5,986 nucleotides of DNA from contig JAQUGA010000158.1 of the NCBI GenBank assembly GCA_028684405.1, forward strand, positions 1-5,986, given 5' to 3'. Below, one piece after another: positions 1 through 4,400 of the stretch (position 1 is its first letter; each line of letters opens with the position of its first letter). This DNA is from Bacteroidales bacterium. Lineage in GTDB: Bacteria > Bacteroidota > Bacteroidia > Bacteroidales > WCHB1-69. A program made the translations under genes and the position numbers. Below the pieces are notes generated by a model, which saw only the letters and a program-made list of their open reading frames with translations, searched no databases and had not been told where the DNA came from.

Positions 1-234
1 GACTATTAAATTACAAAAATGATAGAAAAAACATACTCAATATTGCTCAAAACATCATCAAAACCTTTCCAAAATTAAACCACAAAAATAGAACTCCCAT
101 AGTGGATTCCTCGACTTAGTTCAACTCTATTTTTATTAATCATTTCCTTAATTCTATCAATAATTTATCAAGAAAAGTGAATCATTTCAGTTTTTTTGTA
201 TATTTGTGGGGAAACGATTAATAAAATACTAATA
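1..234. other. Left flank of cassette array, no gene recognised
   Basis: This AT-rich stretch has no open reading frame of useful length on either strand and no tRNA or rRNA signature. It lies outside the first cassette, because the repeated cassette start begins at 236. On the minus strand a short frame (about 22 codons, then a stop, then further open codons) can be read, but it matches nothing I recognise and is not called as a gene. If the array has its own integrase, it should lie to the left of position 1. The only signal I can support here is the promoter-like motif near 199-206. Confidence 0.6.
199..206 (+). promoter_or_regulatory. Bacteroidota-type -7 promoter element, possible cassette promoter
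   Basis: TATATTTG matches the Bacteroidota sigma-A -7 consensus TAnnTTTG exactly and points into the array about 30 bp before the first cassette. That is where an integron's Pc promoter would be expected. No convincing -33 TTTG element is seen at the usual spacing, so the call rests on one short motif in AT-rich DNA. Confidence 0.35.
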
Positions 235-241
235 GTTAGCG
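219..241 (+). other. Left recombination junction, attI-like
   Basis: The first cassette begins after G235 (AATAG^TTAGCGG). The sequence left of this point has no GC-rich palindromic arm and differs from the bases that precede the other two junctions (AAACCG and CACTACG). It therefore looks like a non-attC partner, as attI is in integrons. CTAA and TTAG flank the junction as a short inverted pair (CTAATAGTTAG). It could equally be a secondary insertion site in chromosomal DNA, and without an integrase in view attI cannot be confirmed. Confidence 0.3.
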
Positions 242-350
242 GTAATGCGTGGATAGCGCACCGCGAACCTGAAACGAGGAAGCTGAAAATCATTTAGAGT
301 AGGCAAAAATTAAAAGTTGCGCCCGACACAAATTAGGGATTATATTATGG
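235..350 (+). repeat. Cassette leader repeat, copy 1
   Basis: This is the first copy of a 116-bp direct repeat whose partner starts exactly 1850 bp downstream. The copies match at 101 of 116 positions without gaps. The match runs from the recombination point to just past the ATG of the small gene. Divergence clusters at 250-290, while 291-325 (35 bp, CATTTAGAGTAGGCA at its left end and TTGCGCCCG at its right) is identical. The invariant block is non-coding and lies 22 to 56 bp before the ATG, so it is more likely a promoter, a ribosome-loading signal or a structured 5' UTR than protein-coding sequence. Confidence 0.9.
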
Positions 351-556
351 CTTGGGATAAAGCATATGTTAATTGTGGAGTTGCCAAAATACAAGGCAAT
401 ATCGTAAGAGTATACAAAGATTATGCTACTTGCACAACAATATGTCCTCCGGGTAAACCTGTGGATGCACGCTGGTCAGGAGATGGTGTTGTTGTAACAC
501 TGGAAAATGGAAAAATAGTGAAGTTTGAAAGTCAAACAAGCTATCGTTATTTCTAA
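347..556 (+). CDS. Small beta-rich protein of unknown function, cassette leader gene
   Basis: This gene encodes a 69-residue protein with no signal peptide or membrane segment, so it is probably cytoplasmic. The pattern looks like short beta strands separated by turns (GNIVRVYKD, GDGVVVTLENGKIVKF), with cysteines at 10, 29 and 33. I do not recognise a named domain. It resembles the short, abundant Bacteroidota proteins that contain a VYVYGE-type strand, and the broken gene at 2197 reads as a relative. I chose the ATG at 347 over an in-frame TTG at 317 because an AGGGA motif sits 7 bases upstream at 335-339 and because the leader repeat places the same ATG in both copies. The stop is followed at once by a hairpin, which suggests the gene is its own transcription unit. 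Expression is real or ancestral judging by conservation; its function is unknown. Confidence 0.75.
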   Translation: MAWDKAYVNCGVAKIQGNIVRVYKDYATCTTICPPGKPVDARWSGDGVVVTLENGKIVKFESQTSYRYF

Positions 557-587
557 AATTTAGGGGGAGTTTACACCCCCCTAAATT
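557..587 (+). terminator. Hairpin after small gene, probable terminator
   Basis: The arms AATTTAGGGGG (557-567) and CCCCCTAAATT (577-587) form a perfect 11-bp stem with a 9-base loop, starting on the base after the small gene's stop codon. There is no clear T tract after it, only the T residues inside the 3' arm, so termination strength is uncertain. It separates the small gene from the nuclease-phosphoesterase pair. Confidence 0.65.
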
Positions 588-646
588 AACATTACCAAAA
601 AATGAGTAATAATATTAAATGATGTCTGAAAGAAATTGCAAATACA

Positions 647-1345
647 ATGTTAGAGAAAATAAAAGCATTAAATATGCTATCCGAAAATATAAATCCAACT
701 ATCATTTATAATGAGGGTTGGATTGTTCGATTATTGGTAATAGAATCAATGTTGGAGAAGATTACTATAGAAAATATTGAATTTGGGAAATTAGCAAATA
801 AAAAATGGTCTTCTGAAGCTTTAATTGCAAGTCCGTTTGTTACAACGAAAATAAATAGGGAAGGTTACACACACGCAGATATAATATTAGGCGACTTTGA
901 TGTTAATTACGGTGAACGAGGCGAGGTTGTGTTAACTGATATACCCGAAATTTTGGGGATTATTGAGGCGAAAATGGGTAGTAATTTAAGCAAAGGAACA
1001 GCAAATGCCCCTGATTATAACCAAGCAAGCAGAAATGTTTGTTGTTTGGCACATACAACTCAAAGTACAGATTGTGACACATTTTTCATCATTGCAGCAC
1101 CTCAAAGCATAATCAAAAAGTATAATTTTGAAGAACAGATAAACCAAATAAGAACACAAATAAGCGAACGATTTTCACATTCAGAAATTTCTTATTCAAA
1201 GGAAATAGAAAAGAAAGTTATCGAATGTAAAGTTTCAGTTATCAGTTATGAAGATTGGATTAACACACTGAAAGATAATGAAATAAAAAATATATTAATT
1301 GATTTTTATAATCAATGCAAAAAATACAACAAAATTCAAGGTTAA
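647..1345 (+). CDS. PD-(D/E)XK nuclease-like protein
   Basis: This encodes a 232-residue soluble protein. The arrangement fits the PD-(D/E)XK nuclease fold. An N-terminal helix carries Glu23 (NEGWIVRLL). Asp78 ends a short strand in HADIILGDF. A following strand holds the E-x-K pair Glu107-Lys109 in GIIEAKMGS, and Gln126 starts a helix in YNQASRNVCCLAH. In this superfamily these acidic residues bind the metal and the lysine assists phosphodiester hydrolysis. The remainder (about 145-232) is helical with no recognised domain and may serve in DNA or partner recognition. I know no closer family name. The ATG at 647 is the only good start. The stop lies 2 bases before the next ATG, so the two genes are almost certainly co-transcribed. 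A nuclease that lost activity cannot be excluded by eye. Confidence 0.7.
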   Translation: MLEKIKALNMLSENINPTIIYNEGWIVRLLVIESMLEKITIENIEFGKLANKKWSSEALIASPFVTTKINREGYTHADIILGDFDVNYGERGEVVLTDIPEILGIIEAKMGSNLSKGTANAPDYNQASRNVCCLAHTTQSTDCDTFFIIAAPQSIIKKYNFEEQINQIRTQISERFSHSEISYSKEIEKKVIECKVSVISYEDWINTLKDNEIKNILIDFYNQCKKYNKIQG

Positions 1346-1347
1346 CA

Positions 1348-1938
1348 ATGAGAATCCTACACCTTTCCGACAGCCACGGCAAACACCATCAATTAAAAGA
1401 TTTGCCTAAAGCCGATATAATCGTTCATTCGGGTGATATATCGGAAGATGGTACGGAGGAGGAAGTGTTAGATTTCTTGAATTGGTTTTGTGATTTGAAC
1501 TATCAATACAAAATTTTCGTAGCAGGAAATCACGACCTTTGTTTAGATGGTGAACATATTGAGGGTTTGCCGGAAAATTGCAATTATCTCTGCAATTCGG
1601 GTGTAGAAATCGGAAGTATGAAATTTTGGGGTGTTCCGTATTTTCTGTCAAATGAATTGAATGGCGACATAGTGCAAATAATAGCGAAAATTCCCAAAGA
1701 AACAGACGTTTTGATAACCCATAGACCACCTTACGGCATACTGGATTTTGAAGACAATAATAATTTCGGTTGTGTTGATTTACTACAAATTGTGCAGAAA
1801 ATTCAACCGAAATATCATTTATTCGGACACATTCACGCAGGGTATGGATTTGAAAAATCACAACATACAACATTTGTCAATTCCTCACTTGTTAGAAAAA
1901 ATAATATTGTAAATAAACCTTTTTTGTTAGAAATATGA
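1348..1938 (+). CDS. Calcineurin-like metallophosphoesterase (MPPED/UPF0046-like)
   Basis: This 196-residue protein has all the metal-binding motifs of the calcineurin-like phosphoesterases in order: D-x-H in LSDSHG (Asp8, His10), GD in HSGD (Asp30), GNHD (Asn61, His62), ITHRPP (His125) and GHIH (His161, His163). Its short length, GVPYF strand, THRPPYGILD loop and FGHIHAGYG ending resemble the MPPED1/2 (239FB) and UPF0046 group, whose members hydrolyse phosphodiesters such as cyclic nucleotides. The true substrate here is unknown. I chose the ATG at 1348, which starts the typical MRILHLSD strand, over an in-frame start at 1315 that would overlap the upstream gene by 31 bases. It follows the nuclease-like gene by 2 bases, and its stop lies 16 bases before the conserved left end of the attC-like palindrome. 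Confidence 0.88.
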   Translation: MRILHLSDSHGKHHQLKDLPKADIIVHSGDISEDGTEEEVLDFLNWFCDLNYQYKIFVAGNHDLCLDGEHIEGLPENCNYLCNSGVEIGSMKFWGVPYFLSNELNGDIVQIIAKIPKETDVLITHRPPYGILDFEDNNNFGCVDLLQIVQKIQPKYHLFGHIHAGYGFEKSQHTTFVNSSLVRKNNIVNKPFLLEI

Positions 1939-1957
1939 AAAGAGATAAAAGCGAAAA

Positions 1958-2098
1958 TGCACTACCGCTAACCCGCATATTGGCAAAATGGCGGCAGAAT
2001 CCCCGCAGAAAGGGAAGGGCAAGTTTGCAAGTTCTTCTCCCGCAGGAAGTTTATTGTAGCCGCCACTGCGCCAATATGCAAACCGTTAGCGGTAATGC
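1958..2098 (+). other. attC-like recombination site 1
   Basis: This is a long imperfect palindrome in AT-rich surroundings. TGCACTACCGCTAAC (1958-1972) pairs with GTTAGCGGTAATGC (2085-2098) with one mismatch. GCATATTGGC (1975-1984) pairs perfectly with GCCAATATGC (2070-2079). GGCGGC (1990-1995) pairs with GCCGCC (2059-2064). Unpaired bulges (CC against AAAC, AAAAT against ACTGC) and a 63-base loop complete it. Offset bulges and a large variable loop are the hallmarks of integron attC sites, which integron integrases recognise as folded single strands. The expected cut is between G2085 and T2086. The box GTTAGCG keeps GTT but not the full GTTRRRY consensus. Confidence 0.65.
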
Positions 2099-2200
2099 GG
2101 GGACAGCGCACTGCAAACGTCAAGTGGGGAAGCCGAAAACCATTTAGAGTAGGCAAAAATTAAAAGTTGCGCCCGGCACAAATTAGGGACTTGATTATGG
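2085..2200 (+). repeat. Cassette leader repeat, copy 2
   Basis: This is the second copy of the 116-bp leader, 15 substitutions and no gaps from the copy at 235-350. The identical 35-bp core is at 2141-2175. The AGGGA motif is kept at 2185-2189 and the ATG at 2197, although the gene it introduces is broken. The change of ACCGC (260-264) to ACTGC (2110-2114) keeps pairing with GCGGT at the cassette start through a G-U pair, which is compatible with a leader RNA hairpin but is a single instance. Confidence 0.9.
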
Positions 2201-2371
2201 CAATCATAACAGCAGTACAAAAAGGTAGTTTATGGTGAGCGAAATTCTATTATTGCTCAACAATCTGGCACATTACACGGCTACACCAGCACAACTTATT
2301 CGGTAAAACAAGGGAACTTGATTGTTACAAGGAATGAGAAGGGGCAAATTATCTCTCAGCAAAGGGGATAA
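2197..2371 (+). pseudogene. Frameshifted small beta-rich protein gene
   Basis: From the ATG at 2197 the frame reads MAIITAVQKGSLW and stops at 2236-2238. The +1 frame then continues VYGERNSIIAQQSGTLHGYT and onward to QIISQQRG before a TAA at 2369-2371. Joined near 2225-2232 the two parts make a protein of about 57-60 residues with the same alternating strand-and-turn pattern as the intact 69-residue protein of cassette 1 and a VYGE-type strand. The break is either a one-base insertion or, more likely, a small deletion within the first VYVY-like strand (KGS then VYGE). A programmed frameshift is possible in principle, but there is no classical slippery heptamer with a downstream structure at the right distance. 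The following hairpin is intact. Confidence 0.65.
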
Positions 2372-2396
2372 TGGAACAGATTGTTGGTCGTTTTTG

Positions 2397-2439
2397 ATTA
2401 TTACAAAGATTGGCTTGCGCCAATCTTTGTAATAATTTT
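2397..2439 (+). terminator. Perfect 18-bp hairpin, probable intrinsic terminator
   Basis: ATTATTACAAAGATTGGC (2397-2414) and GCCAATCTTTGTAATAAT (2419-2436) form a perfect 18-bp stem around the 4-base loop TTGC, followed by TTT. It sits 25 bases after the broken small gene and 24 bases before the ankyrin gene's ATG. It would end leader transcription and is placed like the hairpin at 557-587 in cassette 1. The stem is nearly symmetrical and could work in both directions. Confidence 0.75.
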
Positions 2440-2460
2440 CAGCAGAAAAATTTGACAAAT

Positions 2461-3186
2461 ATGATAAACGAAAATTTATTCAAAGCAGTAGAAAGCGGTA
2501 AGGTTGAAGAAGTTGAAAAAGCATTGACCGAAGAAAAAGTCAATGCGGCAACTTATTTTGGTGCAAAATCTATTGTGCTTGCGACAGAACAACGAAATTC
2601 CGAAATCTTGAAAATACTTTTGAAAAACGGCGAAAAAATACCTCGTGAAAGTTTTTGGCGACGGACTGCATTTTCTGCATTGCGTGCTGCAAAAAACACA
2701 GGGAATACCGAAGTATTGGAACTTTTACTCGAATATGGCGCAGGTGCGGACAAAAAGAGATTGGAAAACGCATTAGCCGAAGAAACTCACAAAAACCTAA
2801 ATACGACAAAATTTTGTTACGAAGACGGAATTTACATACCCCAAAAACAGTCAAAATTGGCTACCATTGATGATGCGCTTGAAAAAAATAATTGGAAATT
2901 AGCAACGGCTTTATTAGAAAGTAGCATTGATACTGATGTGGATTTTTATACCGAGTGTTTGAAAAAAATGTTTCTAAAATCCACATACATAGGCGATACC
3001 GAAAAAGTTAAAATCTATCTCGAAAAACTGATTGAAAATGCCGTTGGCGTTTTGACCGATGAAACAGGGAAAAGCACGTTAGAAATTGCGTTGGAAAATC
3101 CTACCGACTTAATCCAAATTTTGTCAAATTATGGTTTCCACGAAAACTCTTTACGACACGCATTTAATTGTTTAACAAACATTTAA
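2461..3186 (+). CDS. Ankyrin-repeat protein
   Basis: This encodes a 241-residue protein without a signal peptide. Helix pairs of the ankyrin type are visible: NLFKAVESGKVEEVEKAL at 5-22, SIVLATEQRNSEILKILLKNG at 37-57, AFSALRAAKNTGNTEVLELLLEYGA at 70-94, then more degenerate units near 137-155 (DDALEKNNWKLATALLE) and 205-225. Ankyrin repeats bind other proteins and have no catalytic role, so it is likely a partner or regulator. I chose the ATG at 2461 because the in-frame TTG at 2410 lies inside the preceding hairpin stem. The stop is 10 bases before the next ATG, so it is co-expressed with the nuclease-like gene downstream, its obvious candidate partner. It may simply be one of the many solitary Bacteroidota ankyrin proteins. 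Confidence 0.8.
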   Translation: MINENLFKAVESGKVEEVEKALTEEKVNAATYFGAKSIVLATEQRNSEILKILLKNGEKIPRESFWRRTAFSALRAAKNTGNTEVLELLLEYGAGADKKRLENALAEETHKNLNTTKFCYEDGIYIPQKQSKLATIDDALEKNNWKLATALLESSIDTDVDFYTECLKKMFLKSTYIGDTEKVKIYLEKLIENAVGVLTDETGKSTLEIALENPTDLIQILSNYGFHENSLRHAFNCLTNI

Positions 3187-3196
3187 TGTTTAAAAT

Positions 3197-4129
3197 ATGA
3201 ACGGATTAGATTATATTAAGTCAAAACAGCGAAGTTGGGCAAGCCGAAAAAACTTTGAACTTTTGGGCGGAACTATTCCCGACAAAGGCGAAAAAAATTA
3301 TTTAGGAAAATTAGAGAATAATTTATTTCAGCCACTAACAGCAGAAACTTTATTCCGATTTGAAAATGGAGACGGAAACGAAACCGCAGACAGCAATTCT
3401 CGATTGGCTAAAATGAAAGCACTTCATTCGTCTTCTGCAATAGTTGTCAATACATTTCAATATTGGCACGACAAAGATGTTTTTCCTATTTTATACGCTT
3501 GCAAGTTATGTTCAAAGCAACCGTCGGGCGTTGATATTATGTACGAAAACATTGGCTCTAACCAGCCAAAAGTATTTTCAATATCAAGAAATCCATTAGC
3601 AAACAAAATCAAATTTGAGGAAAAGTTTAAAATCAGCAATGACACAAAAACATTTCCTTTTCCGCCAAATATTGATATTGTAGTCGGTAATTTTCAACCT
3701 CGAATTTATGCGATAGAGAGTAAATTTACCGAGCCATACAGAGGAAAACCAAACGGAATTAGCCAAAAATATCTTGACAATGTTTCTTTTTGGAACGGAC
3801 TACCCGAACTGCAAAAATTGGCAGAAGAAATATGTCCCGATAACGAGAAATACCAATATTTAGATGTCGCTCAACTACTCAAACACATTTTAGGCTTGAA
3901 AATTAAGCACAATAAAAGCGGTTTTCGACTTCTGTATTTGTGGTACGATGTAATCGGACAAAGCGGAGCCGAACACAGAAAAGAAATTGAACAATTTGCG
4001 GAAGTAGCGAAAAAAGACAACATAAAATTCAGCCACATAACATATCAAGAAGTAATTATGAAACTGACACAAGAATTTTATGTGGGCAACGAGAAGTATT
4101 GTAACTATTTGACAGAAAGATATGTATAA
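3197..4129 (+). CDS. PD-(D/E)XK nuclease-like protein (PGN_0703-like)
   Basis: This 310-residue protein carries a PD-(D/E)XK core: Glu141 in a helix (KFEEKF), Asp160 in PPNIDIVVGN, and the E-x-K pair Glu174-Lys176 in RIYAIESKFTEPY. After the core come the motifs YLDVAQLLKHILGL (221-234), RLLYLWYDV (244-252), a GAEHRKEIEQF helix and ITYQEVI (281-287). I recall this arrangement from proteins annotated as PGN_0703-family putative restriction endonucleases, but could not run a search, so that family name is tentative. Metal-dependent DNA cleavage is the expected activity, with the target unknown. No methyltransferase lies beside it, so it is not a classical type II restriction pair. It follows the ankyrin gene by 10 bases. 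Its stop codon lies 1 base before the conserved AAATGCAC start of the attC-like palindrome, a typical cassette arrangement. Confidence 0.72.
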   Translation: MNGLDYIKSKQRSWASRKNFELLGGTIPDKGEKNYLGKLENNLFQPLTAETLFRFENGDGNETADSNSRLAKMKALHSSSAIVVNTFQYWHDKDVFPILYACKLCSKQPSGVDIMYENIGSNQPKVFSISRNPLANKIKFEEKFKISNDTKTFPFPPNIDIVVGNFQPRIYAIESKFTEPYRGKPNGISQKYLDNVSFWNGLPELQKLAEEICPDNEKYQYLDVAQLLKHILGLKIKHNKSGFRLLYLWYDVIGQSGAEHRKEIEQFAEVAKKDNIKFSHITYQEVIMKLTQEFYVGNEKYCNYLTERYV

Positions 4130-4133
4130 TAAA

Positions 4134-4270
4134 TGCACTACCGCTAACGAGCGGTTTCACGCAAGCGGGGGTGTATGCCCGCAGAAACATTTGTGGGAAT
4201 TTGGAAGTGTATCGCCCGCCCGAACCTTTGTGAAACCCCCGCCTGCGTGAAGCCGCCACTACGTTATAGC
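4134..4270 (+). other. attC-like recombination site 2 (array right end)
   Basis: The left end AAATGCACTACCGCTAAC (4131-4148) is identical over 18 bases to that of site 1. GCGGTTTCACGCAAGCGGGGGT (4151-4172) pairs with 4235-4256 at 20 of 22 positions plus one G-T pair. TAACG (4145-4149) pairs with CGTTA (4262-4266). A single A faces CACTA as an unpaired spacer, and a 62-base loop lies between the arms. The cut is expected between G4263 and T4264. The right half-box TTATAGC belongs to the downstream DNA, so the outer pairing stops after TTA. With the start of cassette 2 (TTAGCGGTAATGC) in its place, it would extend over 14-15 bases. Confidence 0.65.
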
Positions 4271-4320
4271 CAATGAAAAAAAATACGCCACTAAAAGTTT
4301 CTCTACTCCCCTATCAGAAT

Positions 4321-4358
4321 TTAACCACTTTGTAATTTCCTCGAAATGCTTTTGAAAT
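4321..4358 (+). promoter_or_regulatory. Four 11-bp-spaced repeats, PHO-box-like, before porin
   Basis: TTAAC (4321), GTAAT (4332), GAAAT (4343) and GAAAT (4354) start exactly 11 bp apart on the same face of the helix. PhoB-type response regulators bind tandem direct repeats of 11-bp period in PHO boxes, and four repeats would take two dimers. The motif sequence differs from the E. coli CTGTCAT but matches the set upstream of pstS in this window. It ends about 42 bp before the porin ATG. TTCTTTTG (4369-4376) and TAAATTTT (4380-4387) are candidate -7 elements just downstream. Phosphate-starvation control is an inference from geometry and gene content. Confidence 0.6.
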
Positions 4359-4381
4359 ACTGCAACAGTTCTTTTGCAGTA
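4358..4381. promoter_or_regulatory. Dyad in porin promoter region
   Basis: TACTGCAA (4358-4365) and TTGCAGTA (4374-4381) form a perfect 8-bp inverted repeat with an 8-base gap, immediately after the last 11-bp repeat and across the likely promoter. It could be an operator for a dimeric regulator or a 5' UTR hairpin if transcription starts early. It has no counterpart of the same sequence before pstS. Confidence 0.35.
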
Positions 4382-4400
4382 AATTTTAAAAGCATAAGAA

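Larger units (their letters stand above)
236..2085 (+). mobile_element. Integron-like gene cassette 1 (three genes)
   Basis: This 1850-bp unit is bounded by two G^TTAGCGGTAATGCG junctions and ends in an attC-like palindrome. In order it holds a conserved leader, a 69-residue small protein gene, a hairpin, a PD-(D/E)XK nuclease-like gene and a metallophosphoesterase gene, all on the plus strand. Its 3' arm (CTACCGCTAAC) is complementary to its own first bases, so the circular form would regenerate a fully paired attC. Classical cassettes hold one gene in about 0.5-1 kb, so this is large. The small gene and the payload may once have been separate cassettes fused by loss of an attC between them, but no remnant is visible at 557-646. 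Confidence 0.6.
2086..4263 (+). mobile_element. Integron-like gene cassette 2 (pseudogene plus two genes)
   Basis: This 2178-bp unit starts TTAGCGGTAATGCG and ends at GCCGCCACTACG, with everything on the plus strand: the leader repeat, a frameshifted small gene, a strong hairpin, an ankyrin-repeat gene and a PD-(D/E)XK nuclease-like gene. Its 3' arm TACCGCTAACG (4140-4149, extending left to GCAC) is complementary to its own start rather than to the TTATAGCC that now follows. This is the best evidence that it moves as a circle closed at G^TT. Like cassette 1 it is about twice the usual cassette length. Confidence 0.62.

Noticed and set aside
60..170. A minus-strand coding-like stretch (MINKNRVELSRGIHYGSSIFVV, then a stop and more open codons), considered as a decayed integrase or other gene
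   Set aside because: It is only about 22 codons before a stop, and no tyrosine-recombinase motif or other family is recognisable, so no gene is called.
619..735. A short plus-strand frame starting ATGATGTCTGAAAG before the nuclease-like gene
   Set aside because: It is under 40 codons, overlaps the nuclease-like gene in another frame, and has no visible ribosome-binding or family signal.
1406..1873. A 155-codon minus-strand frame
   Set aside because: It lies wholly opposite the metallophosphoesterase, whose catalytic motifs are all intact, and its own translation has no recognisable fold.
1935..2147. A 70-codon plus-strand frame running from the end of the phosphoesterase gene through the palindrome
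   Set aside because: It is read across the arms and loop of the attC-like site and overlaps the leader repeat. It has no domain-like pattern, and such frames commonly arise in GC-rich palindromes.
3197..4129. Type II restriction-modification system
   Set aside because: No DNA methyltransferase motifs occur anywhere in the window, so only the nuclease-like half could be supported.
1958..4270. CRISPR array or IS/MITE interpretation of the palindromes
   Set aside because: There are only two sites, more than 2 kb apart, with different interiors. No regular spacers, transposase or target duplications are seen, and the cassette-end complementarity fits attC better.
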